Origin: Polyangia bacterium
Lineage (GTDB): Bacteria > Myxococcota_A > Polyangia > Nannocystales > Nannocystaceae
Length of the DNA: 64,000 nt
Reading direction: 5' to 3'
Assembly (NCBI GenBank): GCA_030430565.1
Contig: JAUIKS010000017.1
Coordinates: 124,001-188,000, forward strand
Shown here: positions 25,142-36,134 of the stretch, piece after piece
How the letters are laid out: each line of letters begins with the position of its first letter
Numbering within the stretch: position 1 is the stretch's first letter
The notes under the pieces: model-generated
The model's database searches: none
What the model was told of the DNA's origin: nothing
The model's input: only the letters and a program-made list of their open reading frames with translations
Translations under genes and position numbers: made by a program

Positions 25142-25452
25142 CACGGCGAGCTCGAGGGGGTGCACGCCTTCACTCCCCGCGCTCGCGCGGCCACGTCTCG
25201 AGTCCAGCGGCGACGCGCGTCGACGCCTCGGCGCGCGATCGTGACTCAGCGCTCGCGTTACGGCTCGCCACGCCCAGAGCATAGCGGAGTCCCGCGGGCG
25301 GCGGCGTGCTCACGCGCAGGGAGGGCGCTCCTCGAGGCGCGCGGAGGCGAGCGCTGTTGAGGCCGCAGGCGCGCGCGCGCAACGGACAAGAAACGGCGGT
25401 TTGCTACCATCCACCGCGAGGGCGCGCGACCGCGAGAACGCGGGCGGCTGGC

Positions 25453-28344
25453 ATGGCGAACAAGGGCGCGAGTACACCAGACCTCGAGGACACCTTTGTC
25501 GAGCCGGGCTCAGCCACAGGGCCGGCGGCCTCGGCCTCGGTCCCGGCCTCGGCCCCCGAGAGCATCGGTCACTTCGTGATCCTCCGGCCGCTCGGGCAGG
25601 GCGGCATGGGAGAGGTGTTCTCGGCCTACGATGAGCGTCTCGATCGCAAGGTCGCGGTCAAGCTCCTGCGCTCGCGGCCAGGCGGCGGGCGCGACGAGCA
25701 CGCGAACCAACGACTGATCCGCGAGGCCCAGGCGCTCGCTCGGCTGTCACACCCCAACGTCGTGCAGGTCTACGAGGCGGGCGAGCACGGGGGCCGCGTG
25801 TACGTGGCGATGGAGTTCATCCAGGGCGTGACGCTGCGCCGCTGGGTCGAGCGAGCGCGACGCGAGGGCGCGGCGGACTGGCGCAGGATCCTCGCGCGCT
25901 GCTGCGACGCCGGCCGCGGCCTCGCGGCCGCGCACGCGGTCGGGATGATCCACCGCGACTTCAAGCCGGAGAACATCATGGTCGCGGATGACGGTCGCGT
26001 GCGCGTCCTCGACTTCGGGCTCGTGCGTACCGCCGGCGACGCGCCTGACGAGCCGGCGCGGCTTGACGGCCCGCAGCCCGCCGGCGCTAGCGAGCGCTCG
26101 CGGGGAGACGCCGGTGCCTCGCGGGCGCGGGGCGAGCTGTTGTTCACGGACACATCGATCGACTCGCTCATGGTCAGCGGCGCGAGCCTGGAGCAGCCGC
26201 TGACGGAGCACGGGGCGATCCTCGGCACCCCTGCCTATATGTCCCCAGAGCAACATCGCGGCGAGTCGCTCGACGCGCGCTCGGATCAGTTCTCGTTCTG
26301 CGTGGTCGTCTACGAGGCGCTGCTCGGCGCGCGCCCCTTCTTCGGGCGCTCGCGGGACGAGCTGCGCGAGGCCGTGCTCTCGGGGCGGCCGAGCACGCAG
26401 CTCGTGAAGTACAAAGCGCCCGATCGCGTGATCCAGCTGCTGCTGCGCGGGATGGCGCCGAGTCCAGAGGATCGCTGGCCGTCCATGGACGCGCTGCTCA
26501 GCGCGCTCACCCGCGATCCAGCTCGCGCGCGGCGACGCGCGCTCGGGATCGCGGGGGCCGCGGGCGCCTTGATCGTCGCGGGCGGCCTCATCGCGCGCGC
26601 GCTCGACGACGACGCGCTCGACTGCAGCGGCGGCGAGGCTGAGCTCGCGGAGAGCTGGGGTCAGGGGGAGCGCGCGCGGGTCACCGCGGCGCTCTCGAGC
26701 ACCGGGCTCGCGTACGCGGGCGAGACGGCCGCGCTCGTGTGCGCGCGCGTCGACGCGTACGCCCGGGGGTGGGTCGAGATGTCCAAAGAGGCGTGTATCT
26801 CGCATCGCCGCGGCCGCCAGTCGGACGCGCTGCTCGACCGCCGGATGGCGTGCCTCGACCAGCGCCTCGTCGAGCTGCGGGCGATGGTGGCGACGCTCTC
26901 AGAGGCCGACCCGACGATCACCACGCGCGCCGTCGAGGCGGCCTCGTCGCTGCGCAGGATCGAGGACTGCGGTGACCTGGCGCTGCTCGAGAGCGCCGTG
27001 GCGCCGCCGCGAGACCCTGCGGTCGCGGCCGCCGTGACCGAGCTCCGTGAGCAGCTCGCGGGCGTTCGCGCGGCCCACGAGGCGGGGAAGTTTGAGCGCG
27101 CGCGCGAGCTGTTGGCGCCGGTGATGGCGCGCGCGGAGTCCATCGGGTACGCGCCGGTCCTCGCCGAGGCGCTGGTCGAGCGCGGCGCGATCGAGGTCGG
27201 CCTGGGTGACTACGAGCGCGCGCGCGCGAGCCTGTGGGCGGCGACGTGGAAGGCGGCCGAGCACCATCACGACGAGGTCGCGGCCCGGGCCGCGGTCGAG
27301 AACCTGTGGGTGATCTCGGCGCTTCAGCAGTCGCTCGAGGAGGCCGCGATCTACGAGCCCGTCGCGACGGCGCTCGTCGGCCGCCTGGCGACCGAGACGG
27401 CGCTCCACGGACGTCTCGAGAACACCCTCGGCGGCCTCGCGCGCAACCGCGGCGAGACCGAAGAGGCCCGCAGGCGCCTGCGGCGAGCCCATCAGATCTA
27501 CCTGCGGACGCTCGGGCCGGACCACCCGGACATTGCGACGCCGCTCGGCAACCTCGGCGTGGTCGCGTCGGACCAGGGATCGATCGACGAGGCGATCGCG
27601 TTCCTCGAGCAGGCCGCCGACATCTTCGAGCGCTCGCTCGGCGGGCAGCACCCGCGCGTCGCGGTCGCGCTCATGAACATCGGGGCGCTGTACAACACCA
27701 TCGGCGTGTACGAGGTCTCGATCCCGATGCTCGAGCGCGCGCGTGAGCTGACGGAGCAGAACGCCGGGCTCGAGAGCGGCGAGACCGCGAGCGTGCTGAT
27801 CAACCTGGCGACGGCCTACAAGAACACGCGCCGCGGCGACGAGGCCAAGGCGCTGCTCGAGCGCGCGCTGGCGATCTACGCGAAGACGCTCGGGGAGCGC
27901 CACCCGAGCGTCGCGCCGGCGCTGTTCAACCTGGCGATCATCCATCTCGAGTCCGGCGCGCTCGAGCTCGCGCTCGAGACCTTTGAGCGCGACCTCGCGC
28001 TGCTCGATGAGTCGATGGGCCCCGAGCACCCCTTCGTCGCCACGACCCTCGCGTCGTTCTCGCATCTGCTGATCAACGAGGGCGAGCCCGAGCTCGCGCG
28101 TCCGTACATCGAGCGCGCGCTCGAGGTCCTGGAGGCCCAGGGCGACGCGGTCGAGCCGTACTTCTGGGCTAACGCGCAGTTCGGGCTCGCCCGCGTGCTC
28201 TGGGCCATGTCCGACGATCGCCTCGGCGCGCTCGAGGCCGCCGACGAGGCGATCGCGGTCTACGAGCGGCTCGACGAGCACGGGGACGAGCTCGCCGCCG
28301 TCCAGGACTGGCGCGCGCGCGTCGACGAGTGGTTACCGCCGTAG
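25453..28344 (+). CDS. Ser/Thr protein kinase with TPR C-terminal region
   Basis: About 963 residues. The N-terminal kinase domain shows LGQGGMGEVF (about 48), VAVKLL with the ATP Lys (about 70), HRDFKPEN (about 167; Phe replaces the usual Leu), DFGLV (about 187) and GTPAYMSPEQ (about 258). The activation loop is long. A hydrophobic segment (ALGIAGAAGALIVAGGLIARAL, about 362-384) probably spans the inner membrane. The C-terminal 550 residues contain a spacer and at least six kinesin-light-chain-type TPRs (YLRTLGPDHPDIATPLGNLG and similar units). This is a common myxobacterial architecture, in which the extracytoplasmic TPRs sense partners and the cytosolic kinase signals. ATG was chosen to avoid an Arg-rich upstream extension. 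Confidence 0.93.
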   Translation: MANKGASTPDLEDTFVEPGSATGPAASASVPASAPESIGHFVILRPLGQGGMGEVFSAYDERLDRKVAVKLLRSRPGGGRDEHANQRLIREAQALARLSHPNVVQVYEAGEHGGRVYVAMEFIQGVTLRRWVERARREGAADWRRILARCCDAGRGLAAAHAVGMIHRDFKPENIMVADDGRVRVLDFGLVRTAGDAPDEPARLDGPQPAGASERSRGDAGASRARGELLFTDTSIDSLMVSGASLEQPLTEHGAILGTPAYMSPEQHRGESLDARSDQFSFCVVVYEALLGARPFFGRSRDELREAVLSGRPSTQLVKYKAPDRVIQLLLRGMAPSPEDRWPSMDALLSALTRDPARARRRALGIAGAAGALIVAGGLIARALDDDALDCSGGEAELAESWGQGERARVTAALSSTGLAYAGETAALVCARVDAYARGWVEMSKEACISHRRGRQSDALLDRRMACLDQRLVELRAMVATLSEADPTITTRAVEAASSLRRIEDCGDLALLESAVAPPRDPAVAAAVTELREQLAGVRAAHEAGKFERARELLAPVMARAESIGYAPVLAEALVERGAIEVGLGDYERARASLWAATWKAAEHHHDEVAARAAVENLWVISALQQSLEEAAIYEPVATALVGRLATETALHGRLENTLGGLARNRGETEEARRRLRRAHQIYLRTLGPDHPDIATPLGNLGVVASDQGSIDEAIAFLEQAADIFERSLGGQHPRVAVALMNIGALYNTIGVYEVSIPMLERARELTEQNAGLESGETASVLINLATAYKNTRRGDEAKALLERALAIYAKTLGERHPSVAPALFNLAIIHLESGALELALETFERDLALLDESMGPEHPFVATTLASFSHLLINEGEPELARPYIERALEVLEAQGDAVEPYFWANAQFGLARVLWAMSDDRLGALEAADEAIAVYERLDEHGDELAAVQDWRARVDEWLPP

Positions 28345-28487
28345 CGGCGAAGCTCGCAGAGCCTCCGCGCGCAGCTTCTTGTGGATCAGTCGCTCGCGCT
28401 CCTTGACCGCGTAGCCGCTCGCGCGCAGCGACGCGGACGTCAGAAACACCTGTCTATAGGAGCAGGTAAATCCCGCGCCGGCGCGCG

Positions 28488-29132
28488 CTACTGGTAGATC
28501 TCCGGCTTGAGCACGCCGATGTAGGGCAGGTTGCGGTACCGCCCGGCGTAGTCGAGACCGTAGCCGACCACGAACTCGTTGGGGCATTCGAAGCCGACGT
28601 AGAGCGTGTTGATGTCGACCGTGCGCGCCTCCTGCTTGTCGAGCAGCGTGCAGATCTCGAGCGAGGCGGGGCGCCGGGTCTGCAGGTTGTCGATCAGGTA
28701 GCGGAGCGTCTGACCGCTGTCGACGATGTCCTCGACGAGCAGGACGTGCCGGCCGGCGATCGAGGAGTTGAGGTCCTTGAGGATGCGGACCACGCCCGAG
28801 GAGGTCGTGCGGTTGCCGTAGGACGAGACGGCCATGAAGTCGATCGCCAGCGGGAGGTTCATCGTGCGCACGAGGTCGGCGATGAACGGGAAGCTCCCGC
28901 ACAGCACGCCCACGACCAGCAGGTCGCGCCCGCGGTAGTCCTCCGAGATTTGTCGCCCGAGCTCGGCGACGCGCCGTTGAATCTGCGCCTCGCTCAGGAT
29001 GACGCGCTCGAGGTCGTCGACGAGCCCGCCGCGCCAGGTCTCTTCACGGCTCGGGGCGCGGAGCGGACCGGCAGCCGAAGGGCTTTGGCGTTGGCTGAGG
29101 GGCTGACTTTGGCTCTGACGCTGGGAGTCCAT
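28488..29132 (-). CDS. hpt: Hypoxanthine phosphoribosyltransferase
   Basis: About 214 residues. The PRPP-binding signature VLLVEDIVDSGQTLRYL is intact, and the family segments LLVVGVLCGSFPFIADL, IDFMAVSSYG, FVVGYGLDYAGRYRNLPYIGVL are in the expected order. The enzyme joins hypoxanthine (or guanine) to PRPP to form IMP/GMP in the cytosol. A Gln/Ser-rich N-terminal extension of about 35 residues precedes the conserved core, so the true start may be internal or at ATG 29147. It fits functionally with the adenosine deaminase encoded elsewhere in the window (purine salvage), although they are not adjacent. Confidence 0.93.
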   Translation of the reverse strand: MDSQRQSQSQPLSQRQSPSAAGPLRAPSREETWRGGLVDDLERVILSEAQIQRRVAELGRQISEDYRGRDLLVVGVLCGSFPFIADLVRTMNLPLAIDFMAVSSYGNRTTSSGVVRILKDLNSSIAGRHVLLVEDIVDSGQTLRYLIDNLQTRRPASLEICTLLDKQEARTVDINTLYVGFECPNEFVVGYGLDYAGRYRNLPYIGVLKPEIYQ

Positions 29133-29332
29133 GGAGGTGGCGAGCATAACCGCACACCGCGGGCCTGTCAGCGGGGAGCCCGCGCCGCGCCAGATCCAGA
29201 GGATCCGCCGCAGGGCCCGGCCTTGCAATCCTCTCGGGTTCGTGATGCCGTGCCGTCGGCGCGTTGACACAGAAAATTTACATCGACGAGTGCGACGGGC
29301 GCAGCGCGAGCAGAGCGGGAGACGCAGCAGGT

Positions 29333-31134
<1,802 letters not shown>

Positions 31135-31138
<4 letters not shown>

Positions 31139-33771
31139 GCTCGACCGAGTCAGAGGCTTCTTCGTCCTCCGCCGCGCCCTCGACCGCGCCGGTCGAGGCC
31201 GCGAGCGACGGCGCGCTCGGGGCCCTCGCCGCGCGCCTGCAGGCCGAGGCGGAGGGCGAGGTCTCCGAGGACGCGATCCTCGAGGGCTTCCTCGAGTGGG
31301 TCGCCTCGCGGGGCATCGAGCTCTACGCGGCCCAGGAGGAGGCGGTGCTGGAGCTCATGGGCGGGCAGCACATGATCCTCAACACCCCGACCGGCTCCGG
31401 CAAGTCGCTGGTGGCGATCGCGCTGCACCTGCGCGCGCTCACGCTGGGGCGGCGCTCGTACTACACGAGCCCGATCAAGGCGCTCGTCAGCGAGAAGTTC
31501 TTCGCGCTGTGTCGCCTGTTCGGCGCCGATCAGGTCGGCATGCTCACCGGCGACGCGAGCGTCAACCACCGCGCGCCGATCGTCTGCTGCACCGCCGAGA
31601 TCCTCGCCAACATCGTGCTCCGCGACGGCGAGCGCGCCGAGGTCGACGACGTGGTGATGGACGAGTTCCACTACTACGCCGACCGCGACCGCGGCGTCGC
31701 CTGGCAGCTGCCGCTGCTCGGGCTGCCGCACGCGAGCTTCCTGCTGATGTCGGCGACGCTCGGCGCGACCGAGAAGATCGAGCGCGCGATCAAGCGGCGG
31801 ACCGGCCGCGAGGTCGTGCTCGTGCGCTCGCGCGAGCGCCCGGTGCCGCTGGAGTTCTCCTACCGCGAGACGCCCGCCCACGAGACGATCGACGAGCTGA
31901 TGCGCCTGGGTCGCGCGCCCGTCTACGTCGTCAATTTTACGCAGCGCGAGTGCGCCGAGCAGGCGCGCGCGCTGATGAGCACCAACCCGACGAGCAAGGC
32001 CGAGAAGAAGCTGCTCGCCAAGGCGCTGCGCGGGGTTCGCTTCGACACCCCCTACGGCAAGGAGATCTCGAGTTTTCTGCGGCACGGGATCGCGGTCCAC
32101 CACGCCGGCCTGCTGCCCAAGTATCGGCTGCTGGTCGAGCAGCTCGCGCAGCAGGGCATGCTCAAGATTATCTGCGGGACCGACACGCTCGGCGTCGGCG
32201 TCAACATCCCGATCCGCACGGTGCTGTTCAGCAAGCTGTGCAAGTACGACGGCGAGTCGACGAAGATCCTCAGCATCCGCGACTTCAAGCAGATCTCCGG
32301 CCGCGCCGGGCGCAAGGGCTACGACGACCGCGGCTGGGTCGTGTGCCAGGCGCCTGAGCACGTGATCGAGAACAAGCGGCTCGCGGCCAAGGCCGCGGCC
32401 GACAGCGCGAAGGGCCGCAAGCGCAAGTTCGTGCGCAAAAAGCCGCCCGAGCGTGGATATGTCCACTGGGACCAGTCGACCTTCGAGCGCCTGACCGAGC
32501 AGGATCCCGAGCCGCTGGTCTCGCGCTTCACCGTCACCCACGGCATGCTGCTCAACTTGCTGCAGTCGGAGGCGAGCTGGTCGGAGCGCGGCGGCGGCTA
32601 CGGGCGCCTCGTCGAGCTGATCGCGCGCTCGCACGAGCGCAGCGGCGGCAAGACGCGCCTGCGCCGGCTCGCCGCGACCCTGTTTCGGGCGCTGCGCGAC
32701 GCGGAGCTGCTCACGATCACGCCGGCGCGTCCGGGTGCCGGCGGGCGGATCGTGCGGGTCAGCGGCGAGCTGCAGAGCGACTTCTCGCTCAACCAGTCGC
32801 TCTCGCTCTACCTGCTCGACGCGCTCTTCTTCCTCGACCCCAACGAGGCCGACTACGCGCTGCAGGTGCTCAGCCTGGTCGAGGCGATCATGGAGTCGCC
32901 GCGCGCCGTCCTGATCGCGCAGGAGAAGAAGGCCAAGGGCGACGCGGTCGCCGAGATGAAGGCCGCGGGCGTCGAGTACGAGGACCGGATGGCCAAGCTC
33001 GAGACGATCTCCTACGAGAAGCCGCTCGCCGAGTTCATCTACCGGACCTTCGACGAGCACCGCGCCAAGCACCCCTGGCTCGAGCGCGACAACATCAAGC
33101 CCAAGAGCATCGCGCGGGCGATGTACGAGCGCTACTGCAGCTTCAACGAGTACGTCAAGGAGTACGGCCTCGCGCGCGGCGAGGGCGTGCTGCTGCGCTA
33201 CCTCTCGCGCGCCTACAAGGTGCTCGTGCAGAACGTGCCCGATCGCTACAAGCAGGGCGAGGTGCTCGACATCGCCGCGTACCTGCGCGCGACGCTGGAG
33301 CACGTCGACTCGAGCTTGGTCCAGGAGTGGGAGTCGATGCGCGGCCTCCCGCAGCAGGCGGAGGACGACGACGCGCCGCCGCAGCCGGTCGACATCGCCG
33401 CCGACCCGAAGGCCTTCCTCGCCCGCGTGCGCGCCGAGCTGCACGCGCTCGTGCGCGCGCTGGCCGAGCGCGACTACGAGGACGCCGCCTCCTGCGTGCG
33501 CCAGCCCGAGGAGGACGCGTGGCCGGCGGAGCGCTTCGAAGCCGCGCTCGCGGGCTTCCACGAGGAGCTCGGCGAGCTGCGCTTTGACCACGCGGCCCGC
33601 TACCCGAGCCACACGAGCCTGCGCCTCGAGTCCGAGCGCGTCTGGTCTGTACGCCAGGTGCTGGTCGACCGCGAGGAGGAGAACCTGTGGGCGGTCACGG
33701 GCGAGATCGATCTACGCGGCGTCCTGCAGCGCGAGGGCCCGCTGGTCCGCGTGCTCGCGATCGGCGAGTGA
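31135..33771 (+). CDS. Ski2-like DExH-box helicase with DUF3516-type C-terminus
   Basis: About 878 residues. Motifs in order: Walker A TPTGSGKS (about 85), YTSPIKALVSEKF (Ia), DEFHYY (about 176, motif II), LLMSATLG (III), FLRHGIAVHHAGLLPKYR and TLGVGVNIPIRTVLF (IV-V), and QISGRAGRKG (about 386, VI). The HHAG and GVGVNIP forms are typical of Ski2/Mtr4/Brr2-like enzymes and of the bacterial DUF3516 helicases. The N-terminal 50 residues are Ser/Ala/Glu-rich. It presumably unwinds or remodels RNA in the cytosol. GTG start overlapping the upstream peptidase stop indicates translational coupling, although no functional link between the two is obvious. Confidence 0.92.
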
Positions 33772-33786
33772 GGCCGCGCGTCGCCG

Positions 33787-35118
33787 CTACGGCGCGCTCG
33801 CGTCGTCGTCGGCGTCGGCGTCGAGCGGCTTCTTGGGCGTGAGCAGCTCGATCTCCAGCTTCGAGATCAGCTTGCGCAGGGTGTGGAGGGCCCGCTCGGT
33901 GTCGGTCTGCGCGAGGTCGAGCTGCAGCGAGAAGCCCTCGAACTCCTCGGCCATGCGAGTGTCTCGCGCGCGCAGGTGCTCGTAGTTGTAGCTCTTCACC
34001 GCGTAGACCCGGACCGGGTGGGTGAAGCCCTTGAGCTTCATCTCGCCCTGCTCGCGGCACTCGAACTTGCCGTCGAGCAGCACGTGGGTCTGCTCGGAGA
34101 TCAGCACCTCGTCGGCCGCGGCGACGGTCTCGAGCCGGCTGGCGAGGTTCACGTGGCCGCCGACGACCGTGTACTCCATGCGCTTGTCGCTGCCGAAGTT
34201 GCCGACCGTGCAGTAGCCGGAGTTGATGCCCATGCGCACGTGCAGCGGCTTGGTCACGCCGAGCCCGCGCCAGTAGCCGCGCAGCGAGGCGACGCGCTCG
34301 CGCATCTCCAGCGCCATCAGCACCGCCGCGACCGCGTCCTCTTTGTCGCCCTTGCTCTTGGGGTCGCCGAAGAAGATCAGGATGCCGTCGCCGATGAACT
34401 TGTCGACGGTCCCGCCGTAGCGGTGCGCGATCTCGGACATCTCCTGCAGGTAGTGGTTGAGCACGTTCGCCAGCAGCTCGGGCTCGAGGCTGTCGGTCAG
34501 CTCGGTGAAGCCCTGGATGTCCGAGAAGAACACCGTGAGCTGCTTGCGGTAGGTCTCGACCTTGACCTGGTTCTCGCCGGTGAAGATCGACTGGTAGACC
34601 TGCGGGGACAGGTACTTGCCGAGCTTCGAAGACAGCGCGGTGAGCTGATCGTTCTTCTCCTCGAGCAGCCGGGTCTTACGCTGGAGCTCCCGGTTGTTGC
34701 GCTCGAGCATCTTGGTGTGGCTGTGGATGACCGCGTCTTTCTCTTTGATCCGCGTGTTGTCGCGGGCGTGCACGCGGATGTACTTGGTGCCCTCCCAGTC
34801 GATCGCGCGCAGCGCCAGGCTGATCAGCGCCGGCTGCCCGACCTTGGCGACGGTCTCGGTGTCGGTCTCGATGTCGACGTCGAGGTCGAAGTAGCCGCGC
34901 CGCTTGAGGCGCTTGAGCGCGCGCGCGCGCGGGACCGCGGGGATGAGCTCGTCGAGCAGCATGCCGGTCACGGCCTGCCCCTCGAGGTCGAACCACTCGC
35001 GCAGCGGCGTGTTCATGGACTGCACGCGCAGCTCGGGGGTGCAGAGCGCGAGGCCGTCCTCGCACAGCAGCTCGAAGGGCGGCTGCGTCCCCGGCAGCGA
35101 CGACGGGGCCTCGCTCAT
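33787..35118 (-). CDS. Class III adenylate cyclase with PAS-like sensor domain
   Basis: About 443 residues. Residues about 12-125 form a PAS-like sensory domain; 125-160 is a predicted coiled coil. The catalytic domain spans about 190-370 with both metal Asp residues (FFSDIQGFTE, D200; FIGDG, D244), Lys240 and Thr317 at the adenine-specifying positions, and Asn324/Arg328 in HVNLASRLE for transition-state stabilisation. All residues expected for an active homodimeric adenylate cyclase are present. No membrane segment is seen, so it is cytosolic. Its ATG overlaps the stop of the truncated haemoglobin gene by four bases (ATGA), so the two are probably made together. Confidence 0.93.
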   Translation of the reverse strand: MSEAPSSLPGTQPPFELLCEDGLALCTPELRVQSMNTPLREWFDLEGQAVTGMLLDELIPAVPRARALKRLKRRGYFDLDVDIETDTETVAKVGQPALISLALRAIDWEGTKYIRVHARDNTRIKEKDAVIHSHTKMLERNNRELQRKTRLLEEKNDQLTALSSKLGKYLSPQVYQSIFTGENQVKVETYRKQLTVFFSDIQGFTELTDSLEPELLANVLNHYLQEMSEIAHRYGGTVDKFIGDGILIFFGDPKSKGDKEDAVAAVLMALEMRERVASLRGYWRGLGVTKPLHVRMGINSGYCTVGNFGSDKRMEYTVVGGHVNLASRLETVAAADEVLISEQTHVLLDGKFECREQGEMKLKGFTHPVRVYAVKSYNYEHLRARDTRMAEEFEGFSLQLDLAQTDTERALHTLRKLISKLEIELLTPKKPLDADADDDASAP

Positions 35119-35486
35119 CCGGCGGTCCTCGTCTCGTTGACGATGACGCCGCGCGTCGACGCGACCTTGGACATCACGAATTCGCGCTCCTCGTCGGTGA
35201 AGCCGTGGTCCTCGAGGGTCTCGTCGAGCAGCTCACCGACCTCCTCGAAGGCGTCGTCGGTGATCCGCAGGTTGTGGTGCGCCATCTCGAGCTCCCGGCC
35301 GCGGTAGCTGGCGGGGCCGCCCAGCAGCATGCAGATGAACTGCGTCTGGTGCTGGATGATCCGCGTCATGTTGTAGCCCTGGAAGTAGGGCGCGGTGACG
35401 TCGGACTTGAGGACGCGACCGTAGAAGTCGTGCACGGCCTTGCTGATCGCGTCGAAGCCGTACTTGTCGTAGATCGATTCCGTCAT
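35115..35486 (-). CDS. Group I truncated haemoglobin
   Basis: About 123 residues, the usual length of a group I 2/2 globin. It aligns by eye with mycobacterial trHbN: the B helix DFYGRVL gives Tyr-B10 (Y22), Phe-CD1 lies in PYFQGYNMTR (F35), Gln48 matches the E11 Gln, the LGGPASYRG turn is conserved and His70 in LEMAHHNLRI is the proximal F8 ligand. Tyr-B10/Gln-E11 globins bind O2 tightly and often detoxify NO; a sensing role is also possible. The gene is upstream of and overlaps the adenylate cyclase gene. Confidence 0.93.
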   Translation of the reverse strand: MTESIYDKYGFDAISKAVHDFYGRVLKSDVTAPYFQGYNMTRIIQHQTQFICMLLGGPASYRGRELEMAHHNLRITDDAFEEVGELLDETLEDHGFTDEEREFVMSKVASTRGVIVNETRTAG

Positions 35487-35639
35487 CGCCGACCTTTCTG
35501 CCTGGCTGGGCTCCTGCGCGGGTTCTTGTCGAGTACGCAGGATTTTGCGTCAGCGTATCACAGCGGCGCGTGTGTCGCGGTCGCGGCGCTGTCACGAAGG
35601 GGCGGTCACGCGCGCGATTCAGTACTACCCTTGGGAGCG

Positions 35640-36104
35640 ATGACCGACGCGGCCGAAGCGGAGCTCGAGGCGGCGCTGCGTGAGGGCACGCCGATCATCG
35701 GTGGACCCCACGCGCTCGAGCTCGTGCCCCGTGACGTGGGGGACGAGTCGCGCCTCGCGTGGATCGAGCGAGGCTTCGCGCGCGTGACCCTGCGCATGAT
35801 CACCTGGGACGGGCCGCGCGATCAGCCCGCGCGCTCGATCCTCGATATCCGCGAGCAGGAGATCGTCATCGCGCCGGGGGACACGCGGGACGAGCCGCCC
35901 GGGCGGCTGCGGGAGTACATCCTCGGCTGGGCCGACGCCGTGGCGGAGTGCTTGGAGCGCGTGCCCGACGGGGCGTGCTTGATGCCCGTGGACTTGGTGT
36001 TCCCGCGCGTCTTCGAGCTGAAGCGCCCGCGCACGCGCGAGCAGTTCACGGGCGCGCTGCTGGTTCGCAGTCGAATGGGCCGGTGGATGTCTGAAGAGAC
36101 ATGA
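35640..36104 (+). CDS. Hypothetical protein
   Basis: About 154 residues, preceded by GGGAG close to the ATG. The sequence alternates short beta strands and loops (RLAWIERGFARVTLRMITWDGP, SILDIREQEIVIAPGD) and has an amphipathic helix (YILGWADAVAECLERV). No signal peptide, membrane segment or recognised motif is visible. It is divergent from the haemoglobin-cyclase pair, with about 150 bases between starts, so the two units might share a control region. Confidence 0.55.
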   Translation: MTDAAEAELEAALREGTPIIGGPHALELVPRDVGDESRLAWIERGFARVTLRMITWDGPRDQPARSILDIREQEIVIAPGDTRDEPPGRLREYILGWADAVAECLERVPDGACLMPVDLVFPRVFELKRPRTREQFTGALLVRSRMGRWMSEET

Positions 36105-36134
36105 ATCCGCCGCGCGTCGAGAAGGACGCGCGCA

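Noticed and set aside
28333..28449. Small minus-strand ORF after the TPR kinase (Arg/Lys-rich, about 38 codons)
   Set aside because: Only a GTG start without ribosome-binding site, and no family; the region is just the gap between two convergent genes.
33787..35486. Fused globin-cyclase with a frameshift
   Set aside because: Both genes are full length with their own start and stop; the ATGA overlap is a normal coupling junction.
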